Source of the DNA: JAJPJX01 sp964568355
Lineage (GTDB): Bacteria > Acidobacteriota > Terriglobia > Bryobacterales > Bryobacteraceae
Direction of reading: 5' to 3'
NCBI GenBank assembly: GCA_964568355.1
Contig: CAZMRK010000523.1
Span: 1 to 34,187 of the forward strand
DNA: 34,187 nucleotides
Each line of letters opens with the position of its first letter. The stretch's first letter is position 1. Shown piece by piece: positions 15,171-21,581 of the stretch. The translations under genes were made by a program, and so were the position numbers. The notes under the pieces were generated by a model. The model searched no databases. It was not told the origin of the DNA and was given only the letters and a program-made list of their open reading frames with translations.

Positions 15171-16661
15171 GTGCTGCTCGAACTCCAGGGAATCCACAAA
15201 CGTTATGGCGGCGTGACCGCGCTGCGGGATGGCAGCCTTGCCGTGCAGGCGGGCGAAGTACACCTGCTGCTGGGAGAGAACGGCGCCGGAAAATCCACGC
15301 TGGTAAAGATCGTAGCGGGGATGGTGGAGCGCGACGGCGGGCGGATGCTCTGGAACGGCCGCGAGGTGTTTCTGCGGGCGCCGGCGGAAGCCGCGCAGAT
15401 CGGCATCGCCATGGTGCACCAGGAATCGCTGCTGGCGCCGCACCTTTCCGTGGCGGAGAATATTTTCCTGGGACGCGAGGAGCGCCGGCCGTTCGGCTGG
15501 GTTCCGCGGCGGAGCATGCGGGAGCGCGCCGCCCGGCTGATTGCCGACCACCACTTTCCGCTCCGGCCGGAGGCGCGGGTAGGAGATCTCAGTCCCGCCG
15601 GCAAGCAACTGGTCGAGATCTGCCGCGCCATCCAGCACGGTTCCTCGCTGTTGATCTTCGATGAACCGACCTCTTCTCTTTCGGGCGCCGAGAGCGAAGA
15701 AGTCTTCCGGATCGTGCGGTCACTGCGGGCCCGCGGCATGGGTGTCATCTATATCACGCACCGGCTGGAGGAGCTGCGCGCGGTGGGCGACCGGGTTACG
15801 ATTCTGCGCGACGGCTCCACGGTGGGCACTGGACCGCTGGACGAATATCCGACCGAGCGCATCATCCAGCAGATGGTGGGGCGCGAAATGGTTTCCATCT
15901 ACCAGCGGCAATCGCAGCGGCCGGGCGAAGAACTGCTGCGGGTGGAGCATCTCACGCGGGCCGGCCAGCTCCGCGATGTCTCCTTCTCGCTGCGCGCCGG
16001 GGAGATCGTGGGCATGGCGGGACTGATCGGCGCGGGCCGCACGGAGCTTTGCCGGGCGATTTTCGGTGTTGATCCGCCGGACTCGGGCAGCGTCCAGGTT
16101 GCGGGCCGCGAGGTTCACATCCGCTCGCCGCGCGAAGCCGTGTCCGCCGGCATTGCGCTGGTTACCGAAGACCGGCAGCGCACCGGGCTGGCGCTGCGCC
16201 TGCCGGTGGCGCAGAACCTGACCCTCACGAATCTGCCGGCCATCAGCCGGTTCGGCCTGTTGAATCAGAGGGTGGAACAGCGCTCGACCGCCGAGTATAT
16301 CTCCCGCCTGCGGATCCGGGCTTCTTCCGGAAAACAGGCGGCCGGCCGACTGAGCGGAGGCAACCAGCAGAAAGTAGTGATCGCCAAGTGGCTGTTCCGG
16401 CAGGCGCGCGTGTTCCTGTTCGACGAGCCCACGCGCGGCATTGATGTAGGCGCCAAGGCCGAGGTATTCGACGTGATGGACGAATTGGCCCGTTCCGGGG
16501 CCGCGCTGCTGATGGTCAGCTCCGAGATGCCGGAATTGTTACAGGTGGCCGACCGCATCCTGGTGATGCGGCAGGGGCGCATCACCGGCGAACTGCCGGG
16601 GCGCACCACGCAGGAAGCTATCATGCGCTACGCCGCCCTGGAACCGGAGAATCTTTCATGA
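15171..16661 (+). CDS. CUT2-family sugar ABC transporter, double ATPase subunit (RbsA/MglA-like)
   Basis: A 496-residue fusion of two ATP-binding cassettes that energises uptake of monosaccharides, or nucleosides in the BmpA-type relatives. The first cassette has Walker A GENGAGKST (35-43), Q-loop MVHQESLLAPHLSVAENIFLG, signature LSPAGKQLVEICRAI and Walker B LLIFDEPTSSL. The second has the altered P-loop GLIGAGRTELCRAIFG, the signature LSGGNQQKVVIAKWL and LFDEPTRGIDVG. The YNxG-type second P-loop is the hallmark of CUT2. GTG 15171 follows an extended -10. It overlaps the permease gene by 4 nt (ATGA). No periplasmic binding protein gene is nearby. Confidence 0.93.
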   Translation: MLLELQGIHKRYGGVTALRDGSLAVQAGEVHLLLGENGAGKSTLVKIVAGMVERDGGRMLWNGREVFLRAPAEAAQIGIAMVHQESLLAPHLSVAENIFLGREERRPFGWVPRRSMRERAARLIADHHFPLRPEARVGDLSPAGKQLVEICRAIQHGSSLLIFDEPTSSLSGAESEEVFRIVRSLRARGMGVIYITHRLEELRAVGDRVTILRDGSTVGTGPLDEYPTERIIQQMVGREMVSIYQRQSQRPGEELLRVEHLTRAGQLRDVSFSLRAGEIVGMAGLIGAGRTELCRAIFGVDPPDSGSVQVAGREVHIRSPREAVSAGIALVTEDRQRTGLALRLPVAQNLTLTNLPAISRFGLLNQRVEQRSTAEYISRLRIRASSGKQAAGRLSGGNQQKVVIAKWLFRQARVFLFDEPTRGIDVGAKAEVFDVMDELARSGAALLMVSSEMPELLQVADRILVMRQGRITGELPGRTTQEAIMRYAALEPENLS

Positions 16662-17578
16662 TGCAGCGGCTGCTGCCTTTTCTGAGCCTCATCGCACTTT
16701 TCGTAGGACTATCGATCGCTTCCCCGCACTTTCTTACTCAGACGAACCTTTCGAGCGTGGTCCGGCAGACGGCGGTGATCAACATCATGTCGCTCGGCAT
16801 GACGGTGATCATCATCGCCGGAGGCATCGATCTTTCGGTGGGCGCCATTCTGGCCATGGGCGGCCTGCTTGGCACCATGGCCATGGAACGCGGCATGTCG
16901 ATACCGACAGGCATTCTGATCGGGATCCTGACCGGATTGTTCTGGGGTACGGTAAACGGCCTGTTCACGGTCAAGCTCAAAATCGCTCCCTTCATCGTGA
17001 CCCTGGGCACGCTGGGGATCGTGCGCGGCCTCACGCTGATCATCTCCAACGGCCTGCCGGTGCACCGCATCCCGCCGGGATTCTCGTTCTTGGGCGAAGG
17101 CAATCTGCTGGGAGTTCCGTTCGTGCTGTGGGTGCTGGTGGCCTGCGCCCTGCTTACCCACGCCATCCTGGAGCATACGCGCCTGGGACGCTACGCTTTT
17201 GCCATCGGCAGTAATCCGGACGCCGCGGTATATGCCGGGGTGCCGGTTTCCTTCCACGTCACCTGCGTTTACGCGTTTGGAGGGATGCTGACCGGCCTGG
17301 CCGGAATGATCGAAGCTTCCCGGCTGATGACCGGCCAGCCGACCGCGGGAAACGGCTACGAACTGCAAGCCATCGCCGCGGTGGTGATTGGCGGGGGCAG
17401 CCTGCACGGCGGCGAGGGTAGCGTGATCGGCACGCTGATCGGGGCATTCATCATGGGCCTGCTCTCGAACGGCAGCGACTTACTGGGAATTTCCCCGTAT
17501 CTCCAGCAGGCGATTATCGGCGGGGTGATCATCCTGGCGGTAGCGGTGGACGAGTTTCGCAAGCGCAAGCTGACCTGA
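16658..17578 (+). CDS. CUT2-family sugar ABC transporter permease (RbsC-like)
   Basis: A 306-residue membrane protein with about eight to ten hydrophobic helices. RbsC/XylH-type motifs include NIMSLGMTVIIIAGGIDLSVG (~44-64), GLFTVKLKIAPFIVTLGTLGIVRGL (~102-126), GRYAFAIGSNPDAAVYAGVPV (~177-197) and the EAA-like coupling region, then YELQAIAAVVIGGGSLHGGEGSVIGTLIGA (~231-260). It forms the channel with the upstream double ATPase and overlaps it by 4 nt. The substrate is undetermined. The 3' end converges on an unknown minus-strand gene 11 bp away; no terminator hairpin is evident. Confidence 0.93.
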   Translation: MMQRLLPFLSLIALFVGLSIASPHFLTQTNLSSVVRQTAVINIMSLGMTVIIIAGGIDLSVGAILAMGGLLGTMAMERGMSIPTGILIGILTGLFWGTVNGLFTVKLKIAPFIVTLGTLGIVRGLTLIISNGLPVHRIPPGFSFLGEGNLLGVPFVLWVLVACALLTHAILEHTRLGRYAFAIGSNPDAAVYAGVPVSFHVTCVYAFGGMLTGLAGMIEASRLMTGQPTAGNGYELQAIAAVVIGGGSLHGGEGSVIGTLIGAFIMGLLSNGSDLLGISPYLQQAIIGGVIILAVAVDEFRKRKLT

Positions 17579-17588
17579 CCCGGCCGGA

Positions 17589-18185
17589 TTACGGACGCTC
17601 GACGTACAGATCGGCTGAGACAAAGGCGGTGGTGCGGATCTGCTGGCGCAAGGTGGCGTATTTCAGGGCAGGCGCGGCGGCGCGCAGGCGGTCGCCGTGC
17701 ACGACCGGGATTTCCATGCGGTAGAGATCGGCGCGCTCCCGGTAGGAATAATCCTCGTACCGGCATTCGCAGCCCGCGGCGACTTCCATCAGGACATCCC
17801 AAAAGCTGCGGCGGCGCAGCAGCGGCTTGCGCGCGCCGGCCTGACGCGGGATATCGATAGCCTGGCGTCCACCGCGCAGAATGGCGCGCACGCATCGCTC
17901 GGGCGAGAAGGGCAGCGCGGGATCGGCGTCGGGAAAGCCCTCCAGCAACGCGCGGATGCCTTCCACGTCGGCGTCCCATCCTTCCCATCGGAAACGGGAG
18001 GCGCCGCTCACCAGGGTGCCGCGGCGCAACAGCTCCCGGATGCGCGCTTCGTTTTTTCCGACGACTCCAAGCATGTGCTCCAGCAGCTCGCGCAGGGGGA
18101 TATCACGGATCAAAACCGGGGTGAGCGAGATGGCCTCCGCGGCTTCCGAGCTCAGCTTGATGCGCACGGCTTCGGGTAGAGACAT
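17589..18185 (-). CDS. Protein of unknown function (198 aa)
   Basis: I do not recognise this family. The 198-residue product is soluble, with no signal peptide or membrane segment. It starts MSLPEAVRIKLSSEAAEAIS, has a helical, charged first half (ELLEHMLGVVGKNEARIREL, RRGTLVSGASRFRWEGWDAD), an Arg-rich middle (RQAGARKPLLRRRSFWDVL), and a C-terminal block with two cysteines (AAGCECRYEDYSYRERADLY). Codon use looks like the neighbours, and the ATG at 18185 gives a sensible N-terminus, so it is very probably real. It is divergent from the 18213 gene over a 27-bp gap sharing an AT island. Confidence 0.72.
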   Translation of the reverse strand: MSLPEAVRIKLSSEAAEAISLTPVLIRDIPLRELLEHMLGVVGKNEARIRELLRRGTLVSGASRFRWEGWDADVEGIRALLEGFPDADPALPFSPERCVRAILRGGRQAIDIPRQAGARKPLLRRRSFWDVLMEVAAGCECRYEDYSYRERADLYRMEIPVVHGDRLRAAAPALKYATLRQQIRTTAFVSADLYVERP

Positions 18186-18200
18186 CGGCTGCTTTCACGC

Positions 18201-18207
18201 TAGCATA
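18201..18207. promoter_or_regulatory. Shared -10 island TAGCATA between two divergent unknown genes
   Basis: On +, TAGCAT (18201-18206) ends 6 nt before GTG 18213. On -, the same bases give TATGCT (18207-18202), 16 nt before ATG 18185. The motif is nearly self-complementary, so one patch could drive both directions in the 27-bp gap. No -35 on either side. Confidence 0.45.
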
Positions 18208-18212
18208 AATGC

Positions 18213-18485
18213 GTGACTGCGCTCGAAAAGGTGACGGCCGAACTTGCGCGCTACGAACACCGGCTGCTGGAGTTCTCCGCCCGCGAGCACGAGGGGGAGG
18301 TGCAACTGGTGATCCGGCTGAAACAAGCGGCGCCGGACGTACACACCTACTATGCGCCGCTGCATCCGCGCGACATCGCCAACCCACAGTTTCCCTGGAC
18401 CCTGCAACGCTACCTTTACGATTGCCTGCACGATTACCTGGTGGAACTGTTCGTGCGGACGCCGCAGTCCCGGGAGCAGCTTTGA
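18213..18485 (+). CDS. Small protein of unknown function (90 aa)
   Basis: I do not recognise this family. The 90-residue product reads as a compact alpha/beta protein: helix TALEKVTAELARYEHRLLEF, a beta pair EGEVQLVIRLKQ, the loop DVHTYYAPLHPRDI, then helix FPWTLQRYLYDCLHDYLVEL. There is no signal peptide or membrane helix. It starts at GTG 18213, 6 nt after a TAGCAT hexamer, and its stop overlaps the TTG start of the methyltransferase gene (TTGA), so the two are translationally coupled and probably functionally linked. Codon use matches the neighbours. Reality is likely; function is unknown. Confidence 0.7.
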   Translation: MTALEKVTAELARYEHRLLEFSAREHEGEVQLVIRLKQAAPDVHTYYAPLHPRDIANPQFPWTLQRYLYDCLHDYLVELFVRTPQSREQL

Positions 18486-19450
18486 ACGAGCTGACGGATC
18501 TGCTGCGCGGGGAGATCGCGCGCGCCGGTCCAATCTCATTCCGCCACTTCATGGAGACGGCGCTGTACCATCCGCAATACGGCTACTATCGCCGGGCGCG
18601 CGATCCGTTCGGAAAGCACGGCGATTTTTACACGGCCGAGCAATTGCAGCCGGTTTTCGGAATCCTGATGGGAGCGCGCATTCGCGCCCTCTACCGCGAG
18701 ATGGGATCGCCGCCGGATTTCACGGTGGTGGAGCTGGGCGCGGGCCGCGCGGAGATGGCTGATGCTTTCGCCGAGTGGCGTTATCTCCCCATCAATGTGG
18801 ATTCGGGCAGTTTACCCGAGCGCTTTCAGGGCGTCGTCTTTTCGAATGAATTTTTCGACGCGCTGCCGGTTCATGCCGTTGCGGTAGAGCCCCGCTCCGT
18901 GCGCGAACTTCTTGTCGCCTGGCAGGCGGACCGTTTTACGTGGGTAAACGGACCGATCGCCGGCGGCGAGATCGTCGAATACGTACGCCAGTGGCTCCCG
19001 GCGGATTTTTCGGGGACCGCCGAGGTGAATCTGGCGGCATTGCGCTGGATGGAGGACATTGCCCATGCGCTCGAAGGGGGGTATGTTCTCACCATCGACT
19101 ACGGCTATACACGCGCAGAAGCCGTGCGCTTTCCCCAAGGGACGCTGATGAGCTATCGCACGCACACCGCCCGCGAAAATGTGTTGGAGCATCCCGGCGA
19201 GCAGGACATCACAGCGCATGTACCGTTTACCGCGCTCTCCGGATACGGCGCCACCGTGGGCCTGGAGACGGTACGCCTGGAAACTCTGGCGCAAACGCTG
19301 CTCACAGCCGGAGAGTCCGACCAGTTTGCCGCCGCGCTGCACGCTGACTCACCGGGTGAGGAGTTGCGCCGCCGCATGCAGCTCAAGAGCCTGTTGTTCG
19401 GGATGGGGGAGACGTTTCGGGTGCTGCTGCAGAGGAAGGCCAGAAAATGA
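18482..19450 (+). CDS. MidA/NDUFAF7-like SAM-dependent methyltransferase (compact form)
   Basis: A 322-residue class I methyltransferase of the MidA (DUF185) family, whose mitochondrial member NDUFAF7 methylates an arginine of a complex I subunit. Motifs are GPISFRHFMETALYHPQYGYY (~16-36), GDFYTAEQLQPVFG (~47-60), the SAM loop VVELGAGRAEMADAF (~82-96), VVFSNEFFDALPVH (~118-131) and LTIDYGY (~200-206). Between the SAM loop and SNEFFDALPV there are only about 25 residues; typical members carry a longer stretch with a second acidic strand there, so this copy looks shortened. The start is TTG 18482 with GGGAG upstream, coupled to the preceding gene. A nuo operon is not visible. Confidence 0.85.
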   Translation: MNELTDLLRGEIARAGPISFRHFMETALYHPQYGYYRRARDPFGKHGDFYTAEQLQPVFGILMGARIRALYREMGSPPDFTVVELGAGRAEMADAFAEWRYLPINVDSGSLPERFQGVVFSNEFFDALPVHAVAVEPRSVRELLVAWQADRFTWVNGPIAGGEIVEYVRQWLPADFSGTAEVNLAALRWMEDIAHALEGGYVLTIDYGYTRAEAVRFPQGTLMSYRTHTARENVLEHPGEQDITAHVPFTALSGYGATVGLETVRLETLAQTLLTAGESDQFAAALHADSPGEELRRRMQLKSLLFGMGETFRVLLQRKARK

Positions 19451-19477
19451 AAAAGGCCTCGAAAGGTTCGAGGCCTT
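19445..19477 (-). terminator. Intrinsic terminator of the lysine-rich peptide gene
   Basis: A perfect 11-bp stem: AAGGCCTCGAA (19453-19463) pairs with TTCGAGGCCTT (19467-19477) around a 3-nt loop. Read on -, the stem runs directly into TTTTT and a further T-rich stretch, a textbook Rho-independent terminator. On + it lies 3 bp after the methyltransferase stop but lacks a T-tract. A second 7-bp GC stem (19495-19511) precedes it on -. Confidence 0.85.
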
Positions 19478-19518
19478 GCAGTCAAACTTAGTTTCGCCCC
19501 GGTGCGGGGCGGCCCAAG

Positions 19519-19581
19519 CTACTTCTTCTTCTTCGGAGCAGCTTTTTTCTTCGGGGCAGCTTTCTTGGTTGCGCTCTTCAT
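19519..19581 (-). CDS. 20-residue lysine-rich peptide (AAPKKK repeats)
   Basis: A micro-ORF of 20 codons encoding MKSATKK followed by AAPKKK, AAPKKK and a last K: ten lysines in 20 residues, no acidic residue. The composition is that of histone H1-like or HctB-type nucleic-acid-binding tails. Support for a real gene is strong despite the size: a TTGACT-N17-TATATA promoter upstream, AGGGAGA before ATG 19581, and a perfect intrinsic terminator after the stop. The predicted transcript is about 180 nt. It could bind nucleic acid or polyanions, or the RNA itself could be the product. The longer open frame upstream in the same phase lacks such signals. Function unknown. Confidence 0.65.
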   Translation of the reverse strand: MKSATKKAAPKKKAAPKKKK

Positions 19582-19636
19582 CGATTGATTCTCCCTAACA
19601 TCAAATTTTGCGACTCGAAAATCGCAATGTGATTCA

Positions 19637-19665
19637 TATATAAGGTGGTTCAAGAAGAAAGTCAA
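19637..19665 (-). promoter_or_regulatory. Strong sigma70-type promoter for the lysine-rich peptide gene
   Basis: On -, TTGACT (19665-19660), a 17-bp spacer and TATATA (19642-19637). Predicted start near 19630, giving a ~48-nt leader. That leader contains a hairpin TTGCGA-N8-TCGCAA (19627-19608 read on -). Confidence 0.8.
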
Positions 19666-19722
19666 GAAAAAAATGCAAGTTCCGTTTGAGCCGCCCGCTG
19701 TGCGCGGACCGAGATCGCGCGT

Positions 19723-19751
19723 TTGACAGCCTGCTACCCCACAGCTACGCT
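19723..19751 (+). promoter_or_regulatory. Sigma70-type promoter for the adenosyltransferase gene
   Basis: TTGACA (19723-19728), 17 bp, TACGCT (19746-19751). Transcription would start near 19758 and cross the nested-palindrome repeat at 19779-19879, leaving a ~155-nt structured leader before ATG 19913. The 331-bp stretch 19582-19912 holds only these two back-to-back promoters and the repeat. Confidence 0.65.
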
Positions 19752-19778
19752 CAAAAAAGGAGTTGGCACTCCGGTCCG

Positions 19779-19879
19779 GTGCTGCGTCCGGATGAAGTTC
19801 GTCCGCTTGCTGGCGCGCGCGGTTCCGTTCCGGCACCGAACCGCGACCGTTAGGGAGCGGACGTAACGGGTCAGAGCAC
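19779..19879 (+). repeat. Interspersed nested-palindrome element, copy 1 (101 bp)
   Basis: Three nested arm pairs: GTGCT/AGCAC (19779-19783, 19875-19879), GTCCGCT/AGCGGAC (19801-19807, 19856-19862) and CGCGGTTC/GAACCGCG (19818-19825, 19838-19845). A second copy, inverted, lies at 28660-28762. By eye the two are roughly 80-85% identical with a small indel. Copy 1 lies in the leader of the adenosyltransferase gene. Confidence 0.85.
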
Positions 19880-19912
19880 TAGTCGCCGAGTCTCTCTCAA
19901 GGAGCACCGCTT

Positions 19913-20548
19913 ATGGAAGAAAAATTCAGCGAACCGCGCATGGCCATCAACCGGGTCTATACCCGCGGAGGAGATTCCGGTCAGACCAGCCTGGCCGGGG
20001 GGCAGCGCATCGCCAAGGACAACATCCGCCTGGAGGCTTACGGAACTGTCGATGAGCTGAATTCGTTCGTGGGTCTGACGCGCGCCGGCGTGGAGGAGCG
20101 GATGGCGGAGTTCCCGGCGCTCGCCGAGCTGGCGGCCATCCTGCGGCGCGTGCAGCACGAACTTTTTAATCTCGGCTCGATTCTGGCAACCCGCGCCGCC
20201 GATGTGCATCCGCGCCAGGCCCGTGTGACCGATCGCGAAATCACGCAACTGGAGCTGGAGATCGATCGCATGAATGAAGTGCTTTCACCGCTGCGCTCGT
20301 TTGTTCTGCCGGGCGGTTCGCGTTTGAATGCGGAGCTGCACGTCTGCCGTACCATCTGCCGCCGGGCCGAGCGCGTTGTCATCACTCTGGCGCGCCAGGA
20401 GGAAGTGCCGGGAGAGCCGGTGCGCTATCTCAACCGTCTCAGTGACGCCTTCTTTGTCTGGAGCCGCTGGGCCAGCCACATCCTGGGAGCATCCGAAGTA
20501 TTGTGGGAGCCCAACCAGTCCGCTTCCAGTTTTCCGCCGGCGGGATAG
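19913..20548 (+). CDS. PduO-type cob(I)alamin adenosyltransferase (ATR)
   Basis: This enzyme transfers the adenosyl group of ATP to cob(I)alamin, making the coenzyme for B12-dependent mutases and lyases. The 211-residue protein has the N-terminal ATP-binding motif VYTRGGDSGQTSLAGGQRI (~15-33), EAYGTVDELNSFVGL (~41-55), a four-helix-bundle core, the substrate-binding FVLPGGSRLNAELHVCRTICRRAER region (~127-151) and RYLNRLSDAFFVWSRW (~176-191), all diagnostic of PduO. ATG 19913 follows AAGGAG by 8 nt. A zinc-ribbon gene lies 57 bp downstream. The structured leader is a repeat element, not an evident cobalamin riboswitch. Confidence 0.95.
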   Translation: MEEKFSEPRMAINRVYTRGGDSGQTSLAGGQRIAKDNIRLEAYGTVDELNSFVGLTRAGVEERMAEFPALAELAAILRRVQHELFNLGSILATRAADVHPRQARVTDREITQLELEIDRMNEVLSPLRSFVLPGGSRLNAELHVCRTICRRAERVVITLARQEEVPGEPVRYLNRLSDAFFVWSRWASHILGASEVLWEPNQSASSFPPAG

Positions 20549-20605
20549 AAGAGGGATCGCTCCGAAATCGCAACATCCGCGGTCCTCGCGGGGGAGTACA
20601 GGATA

Positions 20606-20767
20606 ATGTCAGAAGCAATGCCCGAATCGCTGGAGCGCGCGGAGTTTTACTGTCCCACCTGCGGCAAGCCGGTCCCCGATCCACTTTTGTGTGGTGACTG
20701 CCACGCCCTGATCTGCCGGATCTGCGGAACGCCGCTGGAGAAGATCGACGATATGGGGATCGGGTAG
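20606..20767 (+). CDS. Small zinc-ribbon protein (53 aa)
   Basis: A 53-residue protein with six cysteines in three CxxC pairs: C16-C19 (CPTC), C29-C32 (CGDC) and C37-C40 (CRIC). The first two pairs probably form a zinc ribbon and the third may add a second site. The rest is short and acidic (MSEAMPESLERAEF, LEKIDDMGIG), unlike DNA-binding ribbons, so an accessory or protein-contact role is more likely. GGGGGAG upstream of ATG 20606 is a good ribosome site. It follows the adenosyltransferase on the same strand and converges on manA with a 13-bp gap. The family is not recognised by name. Confidence 0.75.
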   Translation: MSEAMPESLERAEFYCPTCGKPVPDPLLCGDCHALICRICGTPLEKIDDMGIG

Positions 20768-20780
20768 CGGCTCGCAGTTG

Positions 20781-21581
20781 CTAGCGGCGGGGAAGGTACG
20801 TACGCAGCAGGTGCACGCGGCCTTCGGGGATGAGTGGGAACGGCTCTGCTGCGGCCGGTACGAGCCAGACCTCGCCCAGCCGGAAAGTTTCTCCGGCGAT
20901 GGTTCCCTGCCCTTCGACCACGATCAGCAGATGGAAGCGGTCCGCCTCCGGATGGTAGTCGCGGCGTTCGGCCAGGTGGATCGATTCCGTGACGAAGTAG
21001 TCCGACTGGGCCAGCCGCCGGACTCCTTCACCCAGATCCACGGGCTTCGACGGCCCGGGGTGCGGCCCCAGGCTGGCTACGGCGAGCGACTGATCGATAT
21101 GCAGCTCGCGCGGCCGACCGTAGTCGTACAGCCGGTAGGTGATGTCCGAATTTTCCTGAATCTCGCAAAGCGCCAGGCCGGCGCCGATGGCATGCACGGT
21201 TCCGGCCGGGGCAAAGAACGTATCATCCGGCTTTAGCGGATACCACTCCAGCAGATTCTCCACTTCTCCGCTGAGAGAGGCCTGCCGCAGGCGCTCCCGG
21301 CTGACCGGCTCGCGGAATCCCAGCGCCAGTCGCGCTTGAGGATCGGTGCGGAGGATGTACCACATCTCGGTCTTGCCCAACTCGCCGGGGCGATCCGGCG
21401 GATGTACCTGCACCGAGAGCTTTTCGGTGGTGAAGAGAAACTTCACCAGAATCGGCAGGGCCGGATCTGCTTCGAACCAGACCTCGCCGATCTTCCGATG
21501 GTCGCTGGGGAACCACGGACCGAGCTCCGTGCTTCCCCAGACTTTTTCCCGAAAGGATGGCTGAAGCCGCTGCGGTTTCAC
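20781..21581 (-). CDS. manA: Mannose-6-phosphate isomerase, class I (ManA-like)
   Basis: A zinc cupin enzyme interconverting fructose-6-P and mannose-6-P, supplying GDP-mannose for glycans or allowing mannose use. The 266-residue product is the short type: KVWGSTELGPW, LPILVKFLFTTEKLSVQVHPPDR (~44-66, with the QVHP metal ligands), LGKTEMWYIL (metal-binding Glu), FFAPAGTVHAIGAGLALCEIQENSDITYRLYDYGR (~121-155) and a second half-cupin to the end. It starts at GTG 21581, overlapping the aminotransferase stop (GTGA), so it is the last gene of coaD-aminotransferase-manA. Downstream it meets the zinc-ribbon gene tail to tail. Confidence 0.92.
   Translation of the reverse strand: MKPQRLQPSFREKVWGSTELGPWFPSDHRKIGEVWFEADPALPILVKFLFTTEKLSVQVHPPDRPGELGKTEMWYILRTDPQARLALGFREPVSRERLRQASLSGEVENLLEWYPLKPDDTFFAPAGTVHAIGAGLALCEIQENSDITYRLYDYGRPRELHIDQSLAVASLGPHPGPSKPVDLGEGVRRLAQSDYFVTESIHLAERRDYHPEADRFHLLIVVEGQGTIAGETFRLGEVWLVPAAAEPFPLIPEGRVHLLRTYLPRR

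Noticed and set aside
19791..19865. 24-codon ORF (starting MKFVRLLARA) within repeat copy 1
   Set aside because: It lies wholly inside the palindromic repeat and the reading is not preserved in copy 2.
19758..19912. Structured ~155-nt leader before the cobalamin adenosyltransferase gene as a B12 riboswitch
   Set aside because: The structure is explained by an interspersed repeat that also occurs at 28660-28762 next to unrelated genes, and I could not find a B12-box sequence.
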